Source: Candidatus Binatia bacterium
GTDB taxonomy: Bacteria; Desulfobacterota; Binatia; HRBIN30
DNA length: 64,000 bases
Direction of reading: 5' to 3'
Assembly: GCA_023150935.1 (NCBI GenBank)
Contig: JAKLJW010000020.1
Span: forward strand, 28,677 to 92,676
In this document: positions 18,789 to 26,984 of the stretch, one piece after another
Numbering within the stretch: the first letter of the stretch is position 1
Layout of the letters: each line of letters begins with the position of its first letter
Program-made: the position numbers and the translations under genes
The notes under the pieces: generated by a model
Seen by the model: only the letters and a program-made list of their open reading frames with translations
Database searches by the model: none
Told to the model about the DNA's origin: nothing

Positions 18789-18981
18789 GGATAGGGTGCC
18801 GGAGTTCGGACACTTGATGCGAGAGGATGGGGAGGACGAGCGGCCGCAGAGTAACTTCGGGGCGCGGCGCGTTGGCGCCCGGAGAGACGGGACAAGACCG
18901 GCGGCTCCTTGGCGTGCACAGGGGCCGGCCCCGTCCCCCGGTACTCAGTCTTAGCGTCTGACGAGAAGAGAGGTTTTCCAC

Positions 18982-19920
18982 ATGGCGATCCACAAATGGT
19001 TGACGGCGTTTATGGTGGCGGCGGTGGGTATTGGAAGTTCTGCCACGGCGCAGACCGTGACGCCCTGTCCCAACGCGGCGAACTGCGCCGAGGTGACGGT
19101 GGGCGGCGGCAGCGGCAAGACTGGGGACGTCGTCCCCATCGACGTGACTTTCAAGCAAGGCCCGGACAACGGGGCCGCCGGTGGGCTGGACGAAATTGCG
19201 GCCCTGGCGATGACCATCGCGCTCGGCACAAGTGGCACGCCGCTGGGCCTGGCCGATTGCACACAGGGGGCTGACGGCTTGCCGGTGTCGGTGAAGCCAG
19301 ATGCGTCGATCGCCAACTTCAAAGTGGTCGTCGAGAACGCATACTGCGGCGGGACCAGGATCCACTGCCTTTGTCCGAACCCGGGCAGTGGCACGTCGCC
19401 CGACAACTTCCTCAACCTGGTAATTTACGGTCCCAATCCGCTGCCGACCCCCGGTCCCAATCCGATCGACATTCCGGTGCTGCCGGCCGGGCCGCAGAAG
19501 CTGGTGACGATTGATCTCAAGATTAACGCCGGGGCGACCGGGGCGATCCCGCTGAAGGTTTACACGGAAAGTGCCGACAGCACGAAGCCTCAGTACACGG
19601 CGTTCCTGTCGGTGGGCGATAAGCTTGCGGTCGATCAAACGTGTACGCCGATCGAGGGTCAGCCGCCGTGCAGCGCCGGGGCGACCAGCCAGGTGGCGAT
19701 TGCCAACGGTCAGATCGCGGTTGCCGTGAGCTGTACCGGCGACTGCCTTGGCGACGGCGAGGTCACCGTCGACGACATCATCAAGATGGTCAACATCGCC
19801 AATGGCACTGCGTCGCTGAGCGAGTGTACGGCCGGCGACGGCAACGGCGACGGCGAGGTCACCATCGACGACATCATCGTTGCAGTGAACAACGCCCTTA
19901 ACGGCTGCCCGGTCGGGTGA
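18982..19920 (+). CDS. Secreted cohesin-like protein with C-terminal dockerin-like module
   Basis: 312 residues: signal peptide (cleavage near SATA-QT, residue 23), a beta-rich domain at 30-235, and a Cys-flanked double EF-hand module at about 251-312 (bases 19732-19917: CTGDC...DGEVTVDD, AGDGNGDGEVTIDD, NALNGC). The beta domain begins EVTVGGGSGKTGDVVPIDV and ends with GAIPLKVYTES, the rhythm of cohesin domains, with extra Cys pairs. Having both modules in one chain would let it act as an adaptor. A good Shine-Dalgarno (AGAGAGG) precedes ATG 18982. Confidence 0.85.
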   Translation: MAIHKWLTAFMVAAVGIGSSATAQTVTPCPNAANCAEVTVGGGSGKTGDVVPIDVTFKQGPDNGAAGGLDEIAALAMTIALGTSGTPLGLADCTQGADGLPVSVKPDASIANFKVVVENAYCGGTRIHCLCPNPGSGTSPDNFLNLVIYGPNPLPTPGPNPIDIPVLPAGPQKLVTIDLKINAGATGAIPLKVYTESADSTKPQYTAFLSVGDKLAVDQTCTPIEGQPPCSAGATSQVAIANGQIAVAVSCTGDCLGDGEVTVDDIIKMVNIANGTASLSECTAGDGNGDGEVTIDDIIVAVNNALNGCPVG

Positions 19921-20121
19921 ACATCGAGCTCATAAGGCCAAAAAGAGTTGACCTCTGCGCCAGAATGGTGCAGATGTCAGCGACAAAATCGTTCAGGGGG
20001 CGAGTGCCGAGCACGTGATGAGCACGTAAGCGGGGCTGCCCGTTGAATTCGTCGAGCCAGGTGTGCCAGAGACAACGGGAGTCCGGTAAGAAATCGCAAA
20101 CTTTCGGAGGGAGGATCGAGT

Positions 20122-21765
20122 ATGGGTCAGAGGTTGGGACGCATGGCGCTCTGGGGCGCGGTCCTGCCCGTGGCGGGGTTGCTGTTCGGCAGCGCAACCG
20201 CCTGGGGTCAGGGAATTCAGCTCAGCGACGTCGAGACCACGGCGGGCCAGCAGGTTCAGATTACCGCCACGCTGAAGACCGGCGGCGGCGACGTGGCCGG
20301 TACGCAGAACGACTTCACGTTTGCGACGACGGAGAACCGCACGATAACCGTCGTGCGCAAGACGAACGGCCGTCCGGACTGTGCCGTGAATCCGGAAATC
20401 AACAAGACCAGCACGACCTTTGCCTTCCAGCCCCCGAGCTGCACGGCCGAGACCTGTACGGCGGTGCGCGCGATCGTCTTCTCCTCGGAAGACGTCGAGC
20501 CGATCGCCGACGGTTCAGTGCTGTACACCTGCAAGGTGCAGGTGGCGGCGGAGGCGCAGGGGGGCACGTATCCGCTGACGATCAGCGGCACGATTCTGAG
20601 CAACCCCACCGGCGGTCGCGTTTGTGGTCCCGCCGCCGGTAACCCTCCTTGCAGCGAAGACAAGAGCGGCTCGGTGGTCATCCCTGGCGGCGGCCCGACG
20701 CCGACCCCGACGGAGGAGCCGCCGACGCCGACGCCGACTGAGCCCGCGCCGACCGGACCGGGTATTAAGATCGGTTCGGTACAGACGACCGCCGGGCAGC
20801 AGGTCACGATCGATGCGACGCTGGCGACCGGCGGCGGCGATGTGGCCGGTACGCAGAACGACTTCACGTTTGCGACGGAAGGGAACCGCCAGGTTACCGT
20901 CGTGCGCAAAACGAACGGCCGTCCGGACTGCGCGGTAAATCCGGAAATCAACAAGACCAGCACGACTTTTGCCTTCCAGCCGCCGAGTTGCACGGCCGAG
21001 ACCTGCACGGCGGTGCGGGCGATCGTCTTCTCGTCGGAAGACGTCGAACCGATTGCTGACGGCGCTGTTCTGTACACCTGCAAGATACAGGTGGCGGAGA
21101 GCGCACCGGACGGTGTGTATCCGCTGACCATTAGCGGCACGATTCTCAGTAACCCGACGGGTGGACGGGTGTGCGGTCCAGCGGCGGGCAATCCGCCCTG
21201 CACGGGCGATCAGAGCGGCGCTGTCACGGTAGGGGTGGTCGGTCCGACCGCGACGCCGACTCAGGGCGAGCCGGCGACGCCGACGCCGACCGAGCCGGCG
21301 GTCATGACGCCGACGAGCACTGCGACAAGCGCCCCCCCCACCGTCACGTCGACTAGCGCCCCGACCCGCACGGCGACGGCCTCGCCGACCATCGTTCCGG
21401 GGATTACCACCCTGGCGAACGACATCACGGCTGCCACCCTGCAGATCCCGGTCATCAACTACGCCGGCTTCCCGCGGACCGGCACCGTGAAGATCGGTAC
21501 CGAGCAGATCAAGTACGACGGTATCGGCACGACGCCGGGCGATCCGCAAATCGGACTGCTGCTCAATGCCGTGCGCGGGGCCAACGGCACGACGGCGCAG
21601 TCGCACTCCGCGGGATCGGTGGTGACGTTGCTTACGCCGACCCCGACGTACGACGACGACGGCTGCGACTGCCGCGTCGCCAGTTCGGGTGGTAATGCAC
21701 GTACAGCGTGGCTGGTTCTCATCCCGGTCGCCGCGCTGCTCGTGCTGCGTCGCCGTTCGAAGTAA
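20122..21765 (+). CDS. Secreted protein with two cohesin-like repeats and a MYXO-CTERM-like tail
   Basis: 547 residues. Signal peptide (1-29, AWG-QG cut). Two nearly identical cohesin-like domains, about 31-190 and 214-372, each starting with an IQLSDVETTAGQQV-type strand and containing RKTNGRPDCAVNPEINKTS. Pro/Thr linkers (PTPTPTEEPP and a longer Thr/Ala/Ser stretch at about 375-430) are followed by a third small domain (430-508). The end, DDDGCDCRVASS plus a hydrophobic helix and RRRSK (511-547), has the Cys-x-Cys/helix/Arg layout of MYXO-CTERM-type surface-sorting signals. It could be a surface-anchored scaffold for the dockerin-like proteins. Strong Shine-Dalgarno GGAGGGAGG. Followed by a clear terminator. 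Confidence 0.88.
   Translation: MGQRLGRMALWGAVLPVAGLLFGSATAWGQGIQLSDVETTAGQQVQITATLKTGGGDVAGTQNDFTFATTENRTITVVRKTNGRPDCAVNPEINKTSTTFAFQPPSCTAETCTAVRAIVFSSEDVEPIADGSVLYTCKVQVAAEAQGGTYPLTISGTILSNPTGGRVCGPAAGNPPCSEDKSGSVVIPGGGPTPTPTEEPPTPTPTEPAPTGPGIKIGSVQTTAGQQVTIDATLATGGGDVAGTQNDFTFATEGNRQVTVVRKTNGRPDCAVNPEINKTSTTFAFQPPSCTAETCTAVRAIVFSSEDVEPIADGAVLYTCKIQVAESAPDGVYPLTISGTILSNPTGGRVCGPAAGNPPCTGDQSGAVTVGVVGPTATPTQGEPATPTPTEPAVMTPTSTATSAPPTVTSTSAPTRTATASPTIVPGITTLANDITAATLQIPVINYAGFPRTGTVKIGTEQIKYDGIGTTPGDPQIGLLLNAVRGANGTTAQSHSAGSVVTLLTPTPTYDDDGCDCRVASSGGNARTAWLVLIPVAALLVLRRRSK
20212..21240 (+). repeat. Direct tandem repeat of about 480 bases inside the scaffold-like gene
   Basis: Bases 20212-20693 and 20761-21240 encode the two cohesin-like domains and stay very similar at the DNA level, including long identical runs and matching third positions. 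This points to a recent duplication or ongoing gene conversion. The units are separated by the Pro/Thr linker. Confidence 0.85.
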
Positions 21766-21798
21766 GCAGGCGGGGTTTCGGCTCCGCGGCGCAACAAC

Positions 21799-21840
21799 AA
21801 GGAGGGAGTCCCCGGCCGGGGGCTCCCTCCTTGCGCTTTT
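21799..21840 (+). terminator. Intrinsic terminator
   Basis: Stem AAGGAGGGAG-T-CCCC (21799-21813) pairs with GGGG-G-CTCCCTCCTT (21818-21832) around the loop GGCC, 15 pairs with one wobble, followed by GCGCTTTT. It lies 33 bases past the stop of the cohesin-like gene and should end the secreted-protein transcription unit. Confidence 0.9.
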
Positions 21841-22020
21841 GGGGGGCCTGCCGCCGGTCTCCAGGCCGCACAACTCCGCCCCGCCCCACCTCGGCCGGCC
21901 GGCCTGCTTCCGCGGCAGTCTCGACGCGATGATCCGCGGCTGGTTCTGACGTCACTGGCTGGCTAAGTAAGAAGGGCGGCGCCCCTTAAGTCGGGGTGGC
22001 GTCCCGGTAAGCTGGATAAC

Positions 22021-22698
22021 ATGATCGAAACGCGCCTTGCCGACCGTCGCGAGTGGGCCCCCGGCCTCGTGACGCTGACGCTCGCCACCACGCTTGGCGA
22101 CTTCGAACCCGGGCAGTGGACCAACGTTGCGCTCGACCTGGACGGCAACCGCGTGCGTCGCGCCTACTCGCTGGCCTCCGCTCCGGGTGCTCCGGCCGAG
22201 CTGTTCGTGTCGCGGGTTTCCGGCGGCGGCTTAACCCCGAAGCTGATCGAGTTGGCGCCGGGAGATGCGCTGCTGCTGGACCCCAACCCCCTGGGATTTT
22301 TCACGTTGAAGTGGGTGCCGGATGCCAGGGAACTGTGGATGCTGGCCACGGGCACCGGCCTGGCACCCTACGTTTCGATGCTGCGCCAGGGCGATGTCTT
22401 CTCGCGTTTCGAGCGCATCGTGGTGGTGCACGGCGTCCGCGAAGATAGCCAGCTTGCCTATCGCGACGAGATTCGGGCGCGACGGGTCGAGTACGTGCCG
22501 GCGGTGAGCGCGCTCAACGGCCGGATCACCGCGTTGATCGCGCGGGGCGAACTTGTCATCGATCCGCGGCGCGCGCACGTGATGCTGTGCGGGAACCCGG
22601 CGATGATAGAAGAGGCCAGTAGCATGTTGGCGGAGAGGGGGCTGCGGAGGCACCGCCAGAGGAAGCCGGGGCACGTGACGGTGGAGAGCTACTGGTGA
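22021..22698 (+). CDS. fpr: Ferredoxin--NADP+ reductase
   Basis: A 225-residue flavoprotein of the bacterial Fpr class, moving electrons between NADPH and ferredoxin or flavodoxin. The FAD motif RAYSLAS is near residue 43, the NADP pyrophosphate motif GTGLAPY near 115, the second nucleotide motif CGNPAM near 190, and the C-terminal aromatic end VESYW stacks on the flavin. The length is slightly under the E. coli enzyme. It follows the terminator at 21799-21840; the promoter must lie in the 180 bases in front. Confidence 0.93.
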   Translation: MIETRLADRREWAPGLVTLTLATTLGDFEPGQWTNVALDLDGNRVRRAYSLASAPGAPAELFVSRVSGGGLTPKLIELAPGDALLLDPNPLGFFTLKWVPDARELWMLATGTGLAPYVSMLRQGDVFSRFERIVVVHGVREDSQLAYRDEIRARRVEYVPAVSALNGRITALIARGELVIDPRRAHVMLCGNPAMIEEASSMLAERGLRRHRQRKPGHVTVESYW

Positions 22699-22883
22699 GT
22701 GCAACCAGCGCCGGCGGTTCTAGAGCGATGCGGCGGTTATCAGGCTAAGGCCGCGCACGTTCGAGGCGCCGGCGACACGAACGATGCCCAACGAAACGCC
22801 CGTAAGGATCGAGGCGCGCCTCGTCCGGCCGCCCGTGGCGGTGCAGCTTGCACCCCGTCTGCGCGTCGCGTAAGACGCCCACG

Positions 22884-24137
22884 ATGCCTCGTTCCCTGAA
22901 GCGCGTGGTCGTTACCGGGCTCGGGCTTGTGACCCCGCTCGGAAATGACGTGGCCGGTAACTGGGACGCTCTGATGGCCGGACGTTCCGGCATCGATCGC
23001 ATAACCCACTTCGATTCTCAGGCGCTTGGACTGCCGGTACATATCGCCGGGGAGGTGCGGGATTTCGACCCGGCGCGGTACATCGAGAAGAGGGAAATCA
23101 AGAAGATGGACACCTTCACGTACTACGCGATCGCTGCCGCGCAGGAGGCGGTTGACGATGCGCAGTTACGTATGGAGGGGCTGGTCTCGGAACGCGTTGG
23201 AGTTCTGCTGGGTGTGGGAATGGGCGGCCTGGCCACGATGGAAGAGGGCGTTCGGGTCTTTTTGGAATCCGGTATCAAGCGGGTTACCGCCTTTCTGGTT
23301 CCCCGCCTGATTGCCAACATGGCCTCCAGTCAGGTCGGCATCCGATTCGGCGCCCGGGGTGTTAACTTTGTTACGACGAGTGCCTGCGCGTCAGGTGGCC
23401 ACGGTGTGGGCGAGGCGTTCCGCAACGTGACGCTGGGCTTGCAGGACGTGGTCTTGGCCGGTGGAGCCGAGGCGGTGGTGACACCGCTGGGAATTGCCGG
23501 CTTCGCGGTCATGAGGGCGCTGTCGACGCGCAACGACGAACCGGCGCGCGCCAGCCGCCCTTTCGAGCGCGACCGGGACGGCTTCGTGCTGGCGGAGGGT
23601 GCCGGCATTCTCGTCCTGGAGGAGTTGGAACACGCGCGACGACGAGGGGCCCGCATCTATGCCGAGGTGGTCGGGTACGGGGCCAACAGCGATGCTTACC
23701 ACATCACCGCGCCGGCGCCGGAGGGCGAAGGTGCGGCGCGGTGTATGCGACTGGCCCTCGCCGATGCCGAGCTGGCACCCGGCGATGTGGATTACATCAA
23801 CGCGCACGGGACCTCGACGCCCTACAACGATCTCAACGAGACGCAGGCGATCAAGCGCGTGTTCGGATCGCACGCGAATTCTCTGGCCGTTAGTTCTACG
23901 AAGTCGATGACGGGACACACCATGGGTGCCGCGGGGGGCATCGAGGCGGCGTATACGGTGCTGGCACTGCACCATCAGGTGCTGCCGCCGACGATCAACT
24001 ACGAGCAGGCGGACCCCGAATGCGATCTGGACTACGTGCCCAATCGCGCCCGCCCGGCCCGGGTGCGCGCCGCCCTGTCCAACTCGTTCGGTTTCGGCGG
24101 GGCGAACGCCTGTCTGGCGTTCCGGCGGTGGGAGTGA
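22884..24137 (+). CDS. fabF: Beta-ketoacyl-ACP synthase II
   Basis: Condensing enzyme of fatty-acid elongation, using malonyl-ACP in the cytoplasm. 417 residues, standard for FabF. The catalytic triad is intact: Cys168 (TTSACASGG), His308 (NAHGTSTP) and His345 (TGHTMGAAGG), with Lys340 nearby. The start ATG 22884 puts the usual RVVVTGLGLVTPLG at residues 8-21; its ribosome site is weak. No acyl-carrier-protein gene is adjacent, so this copy may serve housekeeping or a specialised lipid pathway. Confidence 0.95.
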   Translation: MPRSLKRVVVTGLGLVTPLGNDVAGNWDALMAGRSGIDRITHFDSQALGLPVHIAGEVRDFDPARYIEKREIKKMDTFTYYAIAAAQEAVDDAQLRMEGLVSERVGVLLGVGMGGLATMEEGVRVFLESGIKRVTAFLVPRLIANMASSQVGIRFGARGVNFVTTSACASGGHGVGEAFRNVTLGLQDVVLAGGAEAVVTPLGIAGFAVMRALSTRNDEPARASRPFERDRDGFVLAEGAGILVLEELEHARRRGARIYAEVVGYGANSDAYHITAPAPEGEGAARCMRLALADAELAPGDVDYINAHGTSTPYNDLNETQAIKRVFGSHANSLAVSSTKSMTGHTMGAAGGIEAAYTVLALHHQVLPPTINYEQADPECDLDYVPNRARPARVRAALSNSFGFGGANACLAFRRWE

Positions 24138-24310
24138 ACGGGTGTCGCTGGGATGGCCGGCGGCGAGGGGTTGTTAATGAGGCGGTGCGAAGACAGGATT
24201 GCGGGCCACGACCAACGAGCGACGAACGACGCGCCGCGAGCCGTGCACGACGACTGACCGATCGCCCCGCCCGCGTTCCTGACTGGATTACCTGAGGACC
24301 ACTCGACCCG

Positions 24311-25312
24311 ATGCCTTCCGCGCCGACTTCGCTCTTCGACCGTCGTTTGTTGATCGTTGCCGGCAAGGGCGGCGTTGGGAAGACGACGGTCGCCTGCGCA
24401 CTCGGTCTGGTGGCGGCGCAACTGGGCAAACGGACGTTGCTCGCCGAAGTGGATGGGGTCGGGCGGGCTGCCGCCTTGCTTGGGGTAGCGCCGGGGGCGA
24501 TCGGCACTGCCTGTCCAGGGCGGCCGGGACTGGCCGTCATGTCGGTCGAAGGAAGTGCGGCGCTGGCCGAATATCTGGGAATCATCATCCCCGTAAAGCG
24601 GTTTCTGCAGGCCGTGTTATCGAGCCGCATCTACCAGTACTTCGTGGCCGCGGCTCCCGGGCTCAAGGAGCTGATGACGATCGGCAAGATCTGGTACGAG
24701 GCGGAGCGCACGGGCGAGGACGGAAAACGGCAGTGGGACATCGTCGTGCTGGATGCGCCGGCGACCGGCCACAGCATGCAGTACCTGGGAATGCCGAGGG
24801 CCGCCAACGAGGTCTTCCATGCCGGGCTGGTCGGCCGCGAAAGTCAGCGGCTCGTCGATATGCTGACCGATCCGGCACTGACGGCGATCAACCTGGTGTC
24901 GACGGCCGAGGAGATGCCGGTGAACGAGACCCGCGAGATGTACGGGCGCATTCGCAATGAGCTGGAAATGCCCCTTGGTTGCCTCTTCGTGAACCGCCTG
25001 CATCGCACCAAGATAACTGGCGAGGCCCTCAGGCGTCTGGATCGGTGTATTGCGTCGATCGGTAACGGCAAGGAGAAGTCTCTGGCCACGGAGGCGCTGC
25101 AGCGTGCCCGGGAAGAACTGGGCTGGGCGGCGATCAACCGACGCTATCTCGCCGAGCTGCGGGCGGAGATCGACCTGCCCCTGGTCGAGATCCCGTACTT
25201 GTTTGCCGAGGAGTTCGGTGCCGCGCAGGTACAGGAGATCACCCACCTGGTGGAGGCGCAACTGGTGCCGGCGGCGCGTAGACGCACGGCCACGCTGCAG
25301 AAGGGCGGCTAG
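24311..25312 (+). CDS. ArsA/Get3-family ATPase, subunit with signature lysine
   Basis: A 333-residue deviant-Walker P-loop ATPase. GKGGVGKTT at residues 18-26 includes the signature Lys19 that reaches across a dimer to the partner's ATP. The switch motif LDAPATGH is near residue 150. The ArsA/Get3 family includes the arsenite-pump ATPase and tail-anchored-protein chaperones, but no arsenic genes are near. It is the first of two adjacent, different paralogues, 43 bases apart, an arrangement also known in mycobacteria (Rv3679/Rv3680), where the two form one complex. Confidence 0.92.
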   Translation: MPSAPTSLFDRRLLIVAGKGGVGKTTVACALGLVAAQLGKRTLLAEVDGVGRAAALLGVAPGAIGTACPGRPGLAVMSVEGSAALAEYLGIIIPVKRFLQAVLSSRIYQYFVAAAPGLKELMTIGKIWYEAERTGEDGKRQWDIVVLDAPATGHSMQYLGMPRAANEVFHAGLVGRESQRLVDMLTDPALTAINLVSTAEEMPVNETREMYGRIRNELEMPLGCLFVNRLHRTKITGEALRRLDRCIASIGNGKEKSLATEALQRAREELGWAAINRRYLAELRAEIDLPLVEIPYLFAEEFGAAQVQEITHLVEAQLVPAARRRTATLQKGG

Positions 25313-25355
25313 CGGCGCGATCCGGGCGCCACCGCTTCCGTTTTTTCGGCTAGTT

Positions 25356-26480
25356 ATGAGCAAGAGCACCACCAGCTTGGGCGACGTGTTGCAGAAGCAC
25401 AGCATTGTCGTCTGTGCCGGCAGTGGCGGGGTCGGCAAGACGACGACGGCGGCGGCCCTGGCGGTCTACGCGGCTCTTGCCGGCCGCCGGACGATGGTGA
25501 TGACCATCGACCCGGCCAAGCGCCTTGCCAATGCTCTGGGGGTGCGAACTCTGGGGGGTATCGATGCGGCGGTGAGCGTGGACGGCCTCCCCAGGGGCCG
25601 CCTGTCGGCGATGATGCTCGATCAGAAGGGTGCGTGGGACGAGATGGTGGAGCGGCACGCGCCGTCGGCTGAGGTCCGGGAGAAGATCCTCGGCAATCGT
25701 TTCTACCAGCACCTCTCACAGAGCTTTGCCGGCTCCCAGGATTACATGGCGATCGAACAGCTCTGTACGCTGCACACCGGCGGCGATTACGACCTGATCG
25801 TGGTCGATACACCGCCGACCCGTCACGCCCTCGATTTCCTCGAGGCGCCGCAGCGCATCGCCGACTTCCTCGACCGGCGTATCATCAAGTGGTTTGTCCG
25901 ACCCTACTTCTCGGCGAGCTGGTCGACGATGCGCCTGGTGAACCGGACCGCCGGGTTTCTCTTTCGGCGGCTCGAAGACGCCACGGGTATTTCGGCTCTG
26001 GTGGAGGTGTCGGAGTTCTTCACGTCCATGAGTGGTCTCTTCGAGGGATTCGAGCCGCGTGTGCGCCGCGTGTACGACCTGCTGCGCTCCGACGAGACCG
26101 CGTTTGTGCTGGTGGCCAGTCCCGAGGAGCAGGTGCTGGTCGAGGCCGAGTACTTCTGCCGCCAGGTGCGCGAGTTGGGGATGGGGCTGCGCGCGGTGGT
26201 CTTCAACCGGGTACACCGCGAAGCGGGGGGCACGGGTCGTGCGCGTGCCGTGGATGCGGTGGCGCCGGTGTTGCGGCGGGCGCTCGGGAATGCCGCCGAG
26301 ACAATGATCGAGAACTTCGCGCGGTACGAGTTGTTGGGGCGGGGAGACGGCTTACGGCTGGATGCCTTTCGGGCGCAACTTCCCAGGGGTGTAGCCGTTG
26401 CGGAGGTTCCGAACTTCACTTCGGATATACACAGCGTTGCCGGGCTGCGGTCGATGCACCCTTATTTGTTCTCGGACTGA
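25356..26480 (+). CDS. ArsA/Get3-family ATPase, subunit lacking the signature lysine
   Basis: 374 residues. The P-loop reads GSGGVGKTT (22-30), with Ser23 in place of the signature Lys, while the DTPPTRHALDF switch (near residue 150) and TIDPAKRL are typical of the family. Together with the preceding gene it probably forms an asymmetric heterodimer in which only one subunit supplies the trans-acting lysine. ATG 25356 is chosen because the family similarity starts there. Substrate unknown; a stress or envelope role is possible by analogy with the mycobacterial pair. Confidence 0.9.
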   Translation: MSKSTTSLGDVLQKHSIVVCAGSGGVGKTTTAAALAVYAALAGRRTMVMTIDPAKRLANALGVRTLGGIDAAVSVDGLPRGRLSAMMLDQKGAWDEMVERHAPSAEVREKILGNRFYQHLSQSFAGSQDYMAIEQLCTLHTGGDYDLIVVDTPPTRHALDFLEAPQRIADFLDRRIIKWFVRPYFSASWSTMRLVNRTAGFLFRRLEDATGISALVEVSEFFTSMSGLFEGFEPRVRRVYDLLRSDETAFVLVASPEEQVLVEAEYFCRQVRELGMGLRAVVFNRVHREAGGTGRARAVDAVAPVLRRALGNAAETMIENFARYELLGRGDGLRLDAFRAQLPRGVAVAEVPNFTSDIHSVAGLRSMHPYLFSD

Positions 26481-26984
26481 GCCTTCAGGTCCCCTGCGCC
26501 GGCATGTAGACGATCATCTGACCGGTGCTCTGCCGAGCCGCGTGCGTGGCGGTCTTTTCTGGTTCGCGGGGGGCGGCCACTGCGGGCGCAATCGCGGCCT
26601 TGTTCGGCGACCACACTTCCATACGGCTGTCTCCACAAGTTGACCAGTGTTCCGCCCACGGAACACCCGAACAGAAGTGCCGGAAGCCCGCGTGAGATAT
26701 GTCGCGGCCCGTGGTGGCGAGAGAAGGCTTGGTATCCGGTTTGCTCTACGAAGGAACCAGCGAGAAGCACCGGTGGTCAGCACAGTGCCCCCGCAGTCCA
26801 CCGGAAGGGATGGGTGGGAAGGAGACTTCCGAGCGCGCACCTGCCGCCTCGCGCGCGACTCGAATTTGGAGAGCACCCATCCCTTTCTCGCGACTCAGCC
26901 CGTACTGGTCGCCGCAGTCCATCGAGCGCCGGTTCCGATCCCTGTCGAAGGGGTAGGTATGCCGGGGAAAGCCGCCGCCAACTC
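26481..26984. other. Intergenic stretch with no recognised gene
   Basis: About 500 bases between the convergent ends of the second ArsA-type gene and the MaoC gene. Several frames are open by chance in this GC-rich DNA, but none has a plausible start with ribosome site or any family resemblance. I see no strong hairpin and no transposase remnant. Confidence 0.5.

Noticed and set aside
22784..22872. 28-codon open frame between fpr and fabF
   Set aside because: No ribosome site, no hydrophobic or motif content, too short to support.
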